Origin: an uncultured Clostridium sp.
GTDB taxonomy: Bacteria; Bacillota; Clostridia; TANB77; CAG-508
Direction: 5' to 3'
DNA length: 36,289 bases
Assembly: GCA_947565445.1 (NCBI GenBank)
Contig: CANOGC010000009.1
Location: 1 to 36,289 of the forward strand
Shown here: positions 1 to 9,500 of the stretch, piece by piece
Layout: every line of letters begins with the position of its first letter
Position numbering within the stretch: position 1 is the first letter of the stretch
Program-made: the position numbers and the translations under genes
The notes under the pieces: model-generated
What the model was told of the DNA's origin: nothing
Database searches by the model: none
Seen by the model: the letters and a program-made list of their open reading frames with translations, nothing else

Positions 1-103
1 AATAACCAGCTCGCAATCCTATATGCGACTCGTTTTCGCCTGGCATCTGAGGAATTGTAAAATTCCCAAGAAGACATCAATATTCTTGTATTCCTATTGA
101 ATA
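1..103 (-). ncRNA. Unidentified transcript leaving the left edge
   Basis: A strong minus-strand promoter (111-139) would start a transcript near position 103 that runs off the window. The visible part has no open frame of note and can fold: on the minus strand a CCAG/CTGG pair encloses a TCGCA/TGCGA hairpin in the last 40 bases. It could be a structured leader, a small RNA, or the 5' UTR of a gene beyond the edge. I compared it from memory with common riboswitches, tmRNA, SRP RNA, RNase P and 6S RNA and could not match it. Confidence 0.3.
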
Positions 104-110
104 CACATAA

Positions 111-139
111 TATATACCATGAATTGTGTCGAAAGTCAA
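111..139 (-). promoter_or_regulatory. Sigma-70-type promoter firing leftwards
   Basis: On the minus strand the -35 box TTGACT (139-134) and the -10 box TATATA (116-111) are 17 bases apart. It is divergent from the transglutaminase gene at 262. Confidence 0.6.
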
Positions 140-261
140 CAAAATTTGGAAATTTTTAACATATTGCAAGTTTTTTTATTTTAATAGTTTTAATTTTTAT
201 GAAGATATGATAATATAAACATAATGGAGATGGAAATTGTAAATACAAATGAGGAGGAATA

Positions 262-2074
262 ATGAACGCACAGAATTTAAGAACATTATTAGAAAAAGCA
301 GATAATAAATTAAGTATATTTACCAGTTTAGAAATATTGAATCAATATAATTTTAATGAACAAGAACTTTGGGATTTAATCAGAGAATTTTTAAATGATG
401 AAGAAAAGGTAAGATTATTTATCTGTCCACATTTTCAAGGTTATGAATCGGGGATAATTGGCTGTATTTCAGATGAGAATATAAAGATTAAAGTATTAGA
501 AATAGTATTGAGGAAAAAATGTGCTAGTAAAGATGATAAGATAAGCATGTTAAAAACATTAGATACTCAAACATTAGTTAGTTTTTTGAAAGCTAATAAA
601 GATAACGAAAATAATATTCAACCATACGAAATTGTAAGCTTATTGGACAGTAACAATCAAATACAGTTTGTATCAATGTTAGAAACTATGGATTTAACAT
701 TAAGTGAAAAAAAGGAGATTTTAGTTACTCTAAATGATGATGTTAAACAAACTATTGATAGTGGAGATTTTTCACAAGAATATAAAAATACAATTAGAAT
801 ACCTACTAAATATAGAAATAATAGAAAAGAAGTTTTACTAGATCCCAATATAGAACTAGAGACTTATCGTGGATTAGATAAATTAATGAGACCAATATTT
901 GCCGAACAATTCACAGAAGAACAAAGAATTACATTTATGCGATTATGTGATATTTGCCCTAATTTACAAGTACTTAGTTCTGTAAATAATCAATATGGAG
1001 TAGCTTCAACTGGAGCTGAATATAAGGAGGCTGAAGAATGGATAACATCTATACTTGATAATTTAGACCCAGAATATTCAAATGCTCAAAAAATAGCAGT
1101 AATTGATAATGCCATAGGTAAAAGAATAAGTTATAGTCCAGATATGGGCACAGAAGTATTTGATAAATATGATAGTAGAGCATTGTGGAAAATAATTAGT
1201 TCTGGCTATGGTGTATGTAATGGAATAGCAAGGGTTGAACAGTATATGCTTGAAAGAATTGGAATATCAAGTGAAATAATCCGTAGTGCTAATCATGCAT
1301 TCTTAAAACTTAAAGATATTGAACTACCTCTTGCAAGTGGCGAAATTGTAAAGGGAAATACTATACTAGACCCAACTTGGAATTTGACTAGCAATAAATT
1401 TGGTGGAAAACCTGATAGTTTTTGTATAAGTTATGAAGAAGCAAGAAGAAACGATATTGACACAGATGGCAAAGACCATAATTGCCATAAAAATGATGAA
1501 GAATTAAAAGATGCAATTTTAAGTTTAGATGAACAAAGTCTGAGGCAATTATTTGCAAGTGTTGGTTTAGCAGATAAAGATGGTAAATTCCCAATAAGCG
1601 ATTTAGAAAAAAAATCTGAAATTTTGCATACTTTCTATGCAAAAGAACCAGAGCAAAATGTTAGCAAACAATTTTTATTACTTGCACAGACATATCCTGA
1701 ATTTGCTACTTGCCCTGAAGAAACTACAACTATCTTGAAAGATATACTTTTAAGTAGCAAAAATTTAGAATTTGATAAATGTGCTATTAATAGAGTTTAT
1801 GCTAGAACAGACAAAGAAAAAAAGCCTATTTTATTTGTTTATATTGATTTTGGAGATTCATTAGGTAAAAGATTTTATTTTGCAAATGAAAGTAAAGGAG
1901 AATTTATACAATTACCACAAGAAGAATTTGTTAATCAGTTTGAATGCTATGACGAAGACTTAAAAAATAGTAAACGGAGTTAGACCATGGGAAAACCAAG
2001 AGCATGAACAAGGAACTATAGATCTATCTAGAAGCTCTGGAAAAATAGTTGCAGAGAAAGGAAATGAAAGATGA
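262..2074 (+). CDS. Transglutaminase-fold protein with +1 frameshift at CGG codon 572
   Basis: The ATG follows GAGGAGG. The uninterrupted frame ends at TAG 1981-1983 (573 aa). The C-terminal half has a transglutaminase/protease-like core with a visible Cys-His-Asp triad: C319 in GVCNGIA, H345 in NHAFLKL and D370 in LDPTWN. The N-terminal 300 residues are unrecognised, and no signal peptide is visible. Codon 572 is CGG (1975-1977), two codons before the stop. Skipping the C and reading GGA as Gly opens 32 more residues beginning GVRPWENQEHEQ and ends at TGA 2072-2074, which overlaps the ATG of the next gene by the coupling pattern ATGA. No start codon exists in that extension frame, so it is best read as the end of this protein (603 aa). 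The substrate is unknown. The triad is compatible with a cysteine protease or transglutaminase acting on protein. Confidence 0.75.
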
Positions 2075-2292
2075 ATATTATAAAAAATATAATTTTGTTT
2101 TTTAAAAATATATTTAACAAACAAGAAGATGTAAAATTATTAGTAGCTCCTAAACAAGTTATAAGTATAGATAGTAAAGATAATTTCATTCAATCTTTAA
2201 GAACTACCATTACAGAAAAAAAAGAGAAAAAAATTGAAACATTGATATGTAGTGGAAATGGACTAGGTATACAAAAAAAGATAAGTAGTTAA
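2071..2292 (+). CDS. Small basic hypothetical protein, 73 aa
   Basis: The ATG overlaps the TGA of the frameshifted upstream gene (ATGA), suggesting translational coupling. The RBS is AAAGGAAATGAAAG. The first 16 residues are hydrophobic and aromatic (MNIIKNIILFFKNIF), perhaps an amphipathic membrane-associating helix. The rest is lysine-rich and ends in SGNGLGIQKKISS. I do not recognise the family. It may be a partner of the transglutaminase-fold protein. Confidence 0.55.
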   Translation: MNIIKNIILFFKNIFNKQEDVKLLVAPKQVISIDSKDNFIQSLRTTITEKKEKKIETLICSGNGLGIQKKISS

Positions 2293-2302
2293 ATAGAAAG
2301 AT

Positions 2303-2330
2303 AATAGCAGAGTTGTTCAACTCTGCTATT
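2303..2330. terminator. Bidirectional terminator between convergent genes
   Basis: A perfect 12-bp stem (2303-2314 with 2319-2330) with loop GTTC lies between the 73-aa gene and the end of tnpV. The T-runs are weak on both sides. Confidence 0.6.
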
Positions 2331-2337
2331 ACTAATT

Positions 2338-2700
2338 TTAACAATATATTAATTCTCTAAAAATGACTTCTTCTGCTATATGTTTATAATTATTCATAAG
2401 TCCAGTCCATTTTAAAGGGTCAGTATTCTTCAAGTTTTCATCAATAGGATTTTTCTCTAGCATTTGTTTCATAAGTATTTCAGATCTTTGTTTAGCTTGT
2501 TTATCAGTTTCAACAATATGTTTTCTTAAAGTCTTGTTCATAAACATTATTATATATTCAGCCTTTTTATGATTTTTCAAATACTCTAATCTTAAATGAC
2601 CATACTTTCCAATGATATAATCATTTTCATAATCTTCTTTTTCCAAATATAAGTTGGGAAGAAAAAAATCTCCCTCTTTGTGATAAGTTATCTCTATCAT
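2338..2700 (-). CDS. tnpV: TnpV family transposon protein
   Basis: This 120-residue protein has the hallmarks of the TnpV family found in clostridial conjugative and mobilisable transposons: an early IIGKYGHLRLEYLKNHKKAEY block and the closing block KWTGLMNNYKHIAEEVI. The molecular role of the family is not established. The start is set at ATG 2700 because AGGAGG (2714-2709) lies 8 bases upstream. A TTG at 2706 is only 2 bases from that site. It lies downstream of the truncated primase and marks the left end of the accessory block. Confidence 0.85.
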   Translation of the reverse strand: MIEITYHKEGDFFLPNLYLEKEDYENDYIIGKYGHLRLEYLKNHKKAEYIIMFMNKTLRKHIVETDKQAKQRSEILMKQMLEKNPIDENLKNTDPLKWTGLMNNYKHIAEEVIFRELIYC

Positions 2701-2796
2701 AATCAAATCCTCCTAAAATTTAATTTCACTACTTTTAGAACTATAATTTTATATCTGCTAAAGCTGTCTATAAATACAAATTTTCATAAAGTGTAC

Positions 2797-3459
2797 TTAA
2801 CTTATTCTTACTGGGTTTCCGTTCTTATCGAAAATAGGTATAATTATTCTTTCGTGAAAAACATCGATAGGATTGTTTTTATTATCTTTCTTAGATATAC
2901 CAACTTCAATTAAATCATTTATATTATATTTTTTAAGCATAATCTCTGTAGTATATGTTTTATTAGAAGGAGCATATCCAATATGAAATTGTTTTATAGT
3001 ATCTAATGATATTTTTCTATTTTGCAAATATTGAAGTGCCATATTACTTTCATTATTGTTCACATTCAAATTGTATTCATTTAAAGAAATCGCATCTTTT
3101 AATATATTATTGAGATTCTGTTTTCGTCGTTGCTCTTCTGTTAGTGGTTTGTTATTTTTTTCTGGAATAACAATATTTAAGCCTTGAATTTCGATAGCTT
3201 TTCGCATCGCATCTCTTACCCCAATAGGATTATGATTTATTTCATTCTCGTACTTCTGTATGAAGGAAATAGCATTTCCCCCTCCTCCACATACAAAGCA
3301 CTTTGCTATTCCTTTATTTTGATGAATACTCATAGAAGGATGAGTGTCATGATGAAAAGGACAAGTACATGTTTTTTTAACTATTTTTAACCCATAATAT
3401 TCTAGTATAGTTTGAATATTAGAACTATTTAAAATTTCTTCATATATCTTTGTATTCAT
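2797..3459 (-). pseudogene. Truncated DnaG-like primase (CHC2 zinc finger, no TOPRIM)
   Basis: The 220 residues match the N-terminal half of a bacterial or mobile-element primase. The CHC2 zinc-binding domain has ligands C33, H36, C54 and C57 (CPFH and CFVC), followed by a stretch resembling the start of the primase core (QFHIGYAPSN, then ERIIIPIFDKNGNPVRIS). The protein stops there, just before the TOPRIM catalytic domain should begin, and no continuation was found in any frame before tnpV. It is therefore unlikely to synthesise primers. ATG 3459 is chosen over GTG 3474 because GAGGA lies at good spacing. The upstream intron-split gene ends only 11 bases before this ATG after splicing. Confidence 0.75.
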
Positions 3460-3470
3460 ATTCTTTATCC

Positions 3471-6127
3471 TCACAATTTAAGTAAGTAAGCCTGAGGAAC
3501 TTCCCCTCAAGCTTCTCTCAGAACTGTACGTGAACCTCTCAGCTCATACAGCTCCCAATTATCATGCCGTTGGCAATATTCCAAATTTCCATTGTGCAAA
3601 TAGCTTTGGTTCTCTTTTTGCTATTCCTGTTAACCAGTTTACTGCTTTTCTTCTAGAGTTCTTTTTCTTGTATTTACTTCTAACCCATTTAGTTAAACAC
3701 CTATTTATATATTTTAGTGTGTCATATATTTCAGATTTATAATAGTGTGTGTAATAATTTATCCATCCTTGTATTTTACTATTGAACATTCTTGATATAT
3801 CTTCTAATGTCTTATCTACTTTTATTTGCAATTTCCAACTTCTTACTTCTTTTCTTATTGTTTTTTGGGCTTTACCACTCATTCCAGGTAGGAATGATGT
3901 AAAATATTTTCCATATTTGTTCTTTGCTCCTCTTGGTTTAAATGTGTATCCTAGAAAATCTAATGATATATTTTCATAACTGCCTTTTCTGTCATCATCT
4001 TTGCAATATACAATTTTTGTCTTTGATAAATTCAGTTCTAATCCAAACAATTCGAACCTTTTGTCTAAAACTTTTATCATGTATTTTGCTTGCTTTAATG
4101 ATACACAGTTTAAACAACCATCATCAGCATATCGTACCCAATTTATATTTGGAAATTCTTTACTCATATAGTCATCAAATACATAATGCATAAATAAATT
4201 TGCTAGTACTGGACTTATTACTCCTCCTTGTGGAGTTCCTGCTGTTCTCTCCATTATTGTTCCATCTTGCATTTTAAATGGTGTTTTGAGCCATCTTTCT
4301 ACATAGAGAATTACCCACTTTTCATCTGTATGTCTTTTGACCATTTCAATTAGATAATCGTGTCTGATATTGTCAAACAGCCCCTTGATGTCAAAATCTA
4401 TTACCCAATCTTTTCTCCAGCATCTTTCTCTTAGTACTCCTATTGCTTGTATCGCTGATTTATTTGGTCGATATCCATACGAATCTTCATAAAATATTTT
4501 CTCTACTTTTGGTTCAAAATACATTTTTGCTACCATTTGTGCAACCCTATCCTCGACTGTTGGTATTCCTAAAGTTCTAGCTCCACCATTCTTTTTAGGT
4601 ATTGCTACTGCTTTTACTGGTTTTGGAAAATATGTTCCTGATGACATTCTATTCCAGATTTTATATAAATTATCTTTCAAATTTTCTTCAAAATCTGCTA
4701 TACTTTGTTCATCTATTCCATATGTTCCCCTATTGGCTTTTACTCTTTCAAATGCTACTTTTACTAGTTGTTTTGAAATATTAAACGGTTTTGTTTCTTC
4801 CATAAGTTCCTCCTTTTCTAGTTGACTTATTTATTCAAACTAATGATTTTCAGTCCTTCGCTCCATTTCCATTACAGAAACTTCTTCACTACTACGACCT
4901 CATCTGCCCCTATGTCTACATCGATACTCTTATCTTACAGTTCTTCTGCTTGATATCCTCTCTTAACATTAGACCGTAGGTTCCCACGTTTCATATAGAC
5001 GCCTATGTTAAGCTCATGCCACCTTTGCACCGTTCACCGTCTAGTCAGTAAACAGGTTTCCTCTAGACTTATCCCAGATTAACGACAACCCTCTGGTTTT
5101 GATGAAATCTCTACGCTTTCGATACTTTCGTAAGTGGTTGACCTTCATTCATCTTCTTAACACACACCTGATAATTTTAATATTACCTTTTCTCTAACGC
5201 TCAATACCATACCTTTTGAATACAGCACCTTAGAGTGGTTTGAAAACTCCACCTGTATGGCGTTTTCGGTAGACCTACTACCATCATCTATACAATTAAT
5301 TTGTATCTTCAAGTAGCTCACGCTACTTGGATATACGCGCGTGGCGCACTGTCGTCTGCATAATGCAAACAACTTGTCAACTGTTTACCATGATAATCTA
5401 ATGAAATAGTATTCTTTGCATCCGGTATAAATACATATTCACGAGTTTTATTTATATATTGCAAGTTTAAATCTTCCTTTAAAAAAGGACTTTTAATATA
5501 AAGTGAATATGAACAATCTTTATTTTCTAATTGTGTCGAAAACTCTTTAATTAGCTTTATTTCATCTTCATTTGCTTTATTCCAACCAAAATATGTTAAA
5601 CTACTTAGCTCAATTTTTGTTTCTGCACTATTTAGAATATTTGCTAAATCCGGATTAGATTGTTCTCTTACTATAAGATCAAGAAATTCCATTCCCTCAT
5701 TTTGTAATATCAATCTTATATCTGTTGAATTAATCATTTGCCACTCTTCATATTTAGCTAATTGTTGCTCCATATCCATATCATCAAATGTATTTATTAT
5801 AGGAGGAAATGGAATTACTATATTCATATTTTCATCTGTAGATCCAGTATAGTAATCTTCCTGTATATCTGTTAAATCCTCTCCAATACTAGTCATTTTG
5901 TAAGACATATCATTATTTTCTAATTCCAATACTACATCTTGTAAAAAAACGTAAGATTCAGAATTTAATTTATTCCATCCAAGATATACCATATAACCAA
6001 TAGATTTATTAATATCTGCTTTACACAAAATATTCTTAAGAGTTTTATTATCTATTCCTTTTAATTCTGTATTTAAAAACTCTAATCCTTCTTTTTTTAT
6101 TACTAACCTTACTTTATAATCTGTAAT
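3471..6127 (-). CDS. Duplicated-domain protein interrupted by the group II intron; AUU start likely
   Basis: Exon 1 is 6127-5350 and exon 2 is 3481-3471. Spliced, it gives 262 residues ending HYADDIKL. The protein is a tandem duplication of about 120 residues: LVIKKEGLEFLNTEL...MVYLGWNK in the first half matches LILQNEGMEFLDLIV...LTYFGWNK in the second. The domain is not one I recognise. The first repeat extends upstream of the first TTG (6028) to an ATT at 6127, which sits 6 bases after GGAGGAGG. No ATG, GTG or TTG exists in the upstream stretch. Either AUU initiates, or the start codon has mutated and a shorter TTG product is made. It follows the 6129 gene directly and precedes the primase, consistent with an operon. 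Confidence 0.7.
3482..5349 (-). mobile_element. Group II intron, about 1.87 kb, within a protein-coding gene
   Basis: The minus strand starts with the group II 5' consensus GTGCGCC at 5349. It carries a maturase ORF, then a 34-nt domain V-like hairpin (about 3553-3520, GAGCTGTATGAGC paired with a strand ending CGTACAGTTC), a domain VI stem (TTGAGG/CCTCA) and an AC end at 3482. An alternative end four bases earlier, at 3486, is also possible. Removing 3482-5349 joins codon A|TT and gives an exon end ADDIKL-stop, so the host gene is restored just before the primase start. The 5' region (4804-5349) holds the structured intron RNA and no gene. Confidence 0.85.
3562..4803 (-). CDS. ltrA: Group II intron reverse transcriptase/maturase
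   Basis: This 413-residue intron-encoded protein has the reverse transcriptase fingers-palm, with the DIKGLFDNI and TPQGGVISPVLANLF motifs and the catalytic YADD near residue 226. The maturase/thumb region follows (DFLGYTF, then RGWINYYTHYYKS). It ends at KFGILPTA with no HNH endonuclease domain, so mobility probably relies on retrohoming at replication forks or on pre-nicked targets. It would assist splicing of its own RNA and reverse transcribe the intron into new DNA sites. AAAGGAGG precedes the ATG. It lies in intron domain IV and appears intact. Confidence 0.95.
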   Translation of the reverse strand: MEETKPFNISKQLVKVAFERVKANRGTYGIDEQSIADFEENLKDNLYKIWNRMSSGTYFPKPVKAVAIPKKNGGARTLGIPTVEDRVAQMVAKMYFEPKVEKIFYEDSYGYRPNKSAIQAIGVLRERCWRKDWVIDFDIKGLFDNIRHDYLIEMVKRHTDEKWVILYVERWLKTPFKMQDGTIMERTAGTPQGGVISPVLANLFMHYVFDDYMSKEFPNINWVRYADDGCLNCVSLKQAKYMIKVLDKRFELFGLELNLSKTKIVYCKDDDRKGSYENISLDFLGYTFKPRGAKNKYGKYFTSFLPGMSGKAQKTIRKEVRSWKLQIKVDKTLEDISRMFNSKIQGWINYYTHYYKSEIYDTLKYINRCLTKWVRSKYKKKNSRRKAVNWLTGIAKREPKLFAQWKFGILPTA

Positions 6128-6128
6128 T

Positions 6129-6521
6129 TTAATCCTCCTCCAATTCTAAAAAATCTTTTATATAATATTCTAATAATGAATCATCTTTATTACTTACAAA
6201 CAATAAAAAAACTTCCTTCATTTTAGGATTAAAAATAGTTACTATTATATTAGTATATCTTCTTAATATTTGTATTAAGTCATATATCTGTTTTGTAGAA
6301 TATTTTTCTTTAACATTAAAAGTAATATATTTAATAATGCTTAGAGGTTTTATTTCTTTTCTAGCTAAAAAATATATTTCTCTATTAATTATTGTGTCTT
6401 TTTCTATTTCTTCAAAGTATATATCATCTAATACTAAGTAATATGCACCATTCTTAGTTTTATCAATTAATAAAGTTCGTAAATTTTCAAAACTGTAAAT
6501 AATATTAGATTGTATAGTCAA
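6129..6521 (-). CDS. Hypothetical protein, about 130 aa
   Basis: This is an open frame of up to 142 residues. A GTG start at 6557 would sit inside the adhesin terminator hairpin, so a TTG at 6521 just after AAAGGAG is more likely, though spacing is short (3 to 5 bases). The product is mixed alpha/beta, with an aromatic, Ile/Leu-rich core (YYLVLDDIYFEEIEKD, then FLLFVSNKDDSLLEYYI) and no signal peptide or membrane segment. Its last codons contain the GGAGGAGG that would serve the next gene. The family is not recognised. It may act with the duplicated-domain protein. Confidence 0.5.
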   Translation of the reverse strand: MTIQSNIIYSFENLRTLLIDKTKNGAYYLVLDDIYFEEIEKDTIINREIYFLARKEIKPLSIIKYITFNVKEKYSTKQIYDLIQILRRYTNIIVTIFNPKMKEVFLLFVSNKDDSLLEYYIKDFLELEED

Positions 6522-6537
6522 CCACTCCTTTATTAGA

Positions 6538-6562
6538 AAAGAGTGGGAAAACCCCACTCTTT
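6538..6562 (-). terminator. Intrinsic terminator after the adhesin gene
   Basis: On the minus strand a 10-bp stem, AAAGAGTGGG with CCCACTCTTT (6562-6553 / 6547-6538), and a 5-base loop are followed by TTTTCT. It starts immediately after the adhesin stop codon. Confidence 0.8.
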
Positions 6563-6564
6563 AA

Positions 6565-9500
6565 TTATTCACTTTCCTTATTTTTTCTTTTTATTATTAT
6601 AATTCCTGATGTAATACCTAATAGAGAAATACCTAATAAACTAAATAATAATATATAATTCATTTCATTACCTGTTTGAATTCTTGGAAGTAAATCATTA
6701 TAGTATTCAAAGCTATAAATATTATCTTTTTCTTCTAAAGAAACGCCATCAGCAAATACACCTTTTTCATTGATTTCAACTTTTACTACTTGATTTGAAA
6801 GTTTATATCCTAAAGGTGCTTTTATTTCTTTAATATAATATGTTCCAAACTTTAAATCTGCAAATAAAGCAGTTCCCTCATATTCGTTTGCACCAGCTTG
6901 TTTTATTAATTTTGTACATTCTTTATCTTCATAAATGCCAAAAACAAATTTATTTGATTTTATATGTTCTTTTGTAGCTTTATCTAGTTTCTCAACTCTA
7001 ACAGAACAAAGAATTGGCATATCTTTCATTACTATTTTTTGTCTATCTCCTGCTACAAATACAATTTCTTCTGCTATTGCATATCCATAAGGAGCAGTTA
7101 CTTCTTTCATAATGTATTCTTTTCCTTCAATTAGATAACGAATAATATGACTTTCTTCTGTAGATACCCATTCTTCAACTACTTTACCATTTTCTTTATC
7201 AATTATCTGAATGGTTGCACCGGGTAACTCTTGTGTTCCTGTTTCATCTACCTTTGAAAATGTCATTTCTGTAGGTTTATTTTCACAGTCTACTATTAAC
7301 ATATCTCCATTCTTTGTAACTTTAACCTCATAAATGTAATCATTTAGTGCATATCCATTTATTTGTTTTGCCTCTTGAATATAGTAAGTTCCAAGTTCAA
7401 GTTCTTTAAATGTAGCAATACCTTCATTATTTGTCTTTTCTGTAATTATAACTTCGCTCATATCTGATTTACTAGATATATTAAATTCTACATTTTCTAA
7501 TTTCCTATTTTCATCAAAACTATCCTTCTTAAGTATCTGTATTGTTCCTCTAGCCAATTTATTTTCAATAATTCCATTACCAACTTTAATTGTATATTCT
7601 GCTATATCTTGCCCATGATATGAAAGTTCAAAATCATATTCAGTGTTTTCATCTAATATATATTTTTCGTTAGTTTCTAGTTCTTTAATATAGTATTTTG
7701 CAATAGGTAAATCTGGTATATCTTTTAATTGTCCTTCTTTATTAATTCCAGTTACTGCAATTAATGTATCTTTTTCAACAATTAAATTTTCTTTGTAGTT
7801 GTATATATCATCTCTTGCATAGAAACCAAACTTAACATCTTCATATGCTATATCACTTTTGAAAATCTTTTGTTCTTCTAAAACTTTCTTTAAATCAAGC
7901 TTAAATTTTTGTCTATCATTTAAAAATGTCTTATCATCATAAACAATAGATGTATTTTCATCTTTATATGTTAGTGAAACATCTTTAACTTCATTACTTA
8001 AAACAAATCCCACTGGTGCTTGTATTTCTCTTACAGAGTATTCACCTAAAGGTAATTCTTCTGATGTAGCTTTTCCCTCTGAGTTAGTAGTAATTGTATC
8101 TACTACTGTTCCTTTTTTATAAATAACTGTTCCATCATTACAAGGATCCATTATGTCTTCCTTAGCAAATACTTCATATTTTGCGTTTGCCAATCCTCTT
8201 TCTTCATAGATAAATTTACCATCTCGAAAATCTACTAACACTTCACCACGTTTTTCTATATTTAGTTTTCCTTTTACTGGTATATCTCTTTGAGATATTG
8301 TAATAACACTTGTATTATTATCTGGCAACATTTCATATGCAACATGAGAAGAAATTTTAAAAGGCACTGGTGTTTTACTAATTAAATAACCTTTTGGACT
8401 TTTTTGCTCCTCTAGTTGATAATTTCCTATTGGTAATTTTTCACCTGTCATTACTGTTCCTGTTGCATCTGTAGTCCAAGCATCCACATAGTGTGGTAAA
8501 GGATTCCAATCCCAATAACCCCAATATTCTCCTGTATCTACATTTTTTATTTTGAATTTTGCACCTTCTACTTGTACTATTTTATCTGTTTCTGCATCTC
8601 TTTTTATAAGTGCTAACACAGATGTAAATTCCTTATCATTGAAAATTCTCCAAACTTGTGGTTCATTACTGTCTTTTGTTATTTTTACTATAAAGTCTTC
8701 TGTCCTTTCTTTTTCGTCTGGTACTTTAGTTTCTCTTACAATATAAGTTCCATATGGAATTTTCTCGCTCGTAGCAAATCCTTTTTCATCTGTTACTAAT
8801 AAGGCTGCTTGTTTTCCTTTTGCGTTTTTGGCAATTGGTGCATCTTCCCAAGAGCCAAATTTATCTACATCACTTTTTAGCTTAATAGTAAATTCAGCAC
8901 CTTCTAATTTTTCAGCCTCAACCGATTCATTTACTGATACTTTGATAATTTGAAATGCTTGTGATATTACTCTTTCTTTTACTTCCATACTTTTAGTAAC
9001 AACTTTCACATTTTGATTTTCATAATTTAGCACAAAATCATATCTTGTTGTATCTAAATTATATCCTTTACTTGGTTTTATTTCTTTTATATAATACTCT
9101 CCTAAATATAATTCGCTCATTGTAGCATTTGCATTATCATCAGTAATTAGTTCACCAATTTTTTCATTTGCTTCATATATAACTTCATTATCTGCTGGAT
9201 CAAGAATTGGTGATTTTGCATATAATCCATATACTGCACCTTTCAAAGTAGCATCACCTTGTGGATTTTTTCCTGTAATATTATCTTCTTTTGAAATTGT
9301 AACACTACCTTTAGTTCTAACATCTGAAAATGAAATTTCATATGTTTCTCCATCCTCGATAATATCAATATTTTCACTTTCTTCAAGATTTATAGTATAT
9401 TTAAAAGGTGCTTTTGATTCTTTCACATAGTATGTTCCATAATTTAACAATCCTGATGTAGCAATACCAGTTGAATTAGTAGTTATAGAAGATACTTTTT

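Noticed and set aside
449..453. CGG inside the transglutaminase gene as another shift site
   Set aside because: It is out of frame (TCG GGG, Ser-Gly). The same holds for CGG in FFGYK of the BI-1 gene and for Asn-Gly AAC GGN pairs elsewhere.
1961..1970. A AAA AAT slippery heptamer near the end of the first gene, suggesting -1 frameshifting
   Set aside because: The productive downstream frame is +1, not -1, and the CGG seven bases later gives the exact join.
2797..2830. Primase truncation as a CGG frameshift
   Set aside because: The nearby CGG is out of frame (AAC GGA, Asn-Gly), and no frame before tnpV gives a TOPRIM domain.
5157..5372. Open frame in the intron 5' region as a gene
   Set aside because: It lies within structured group II intron RNA and crosses the 5' splice site.
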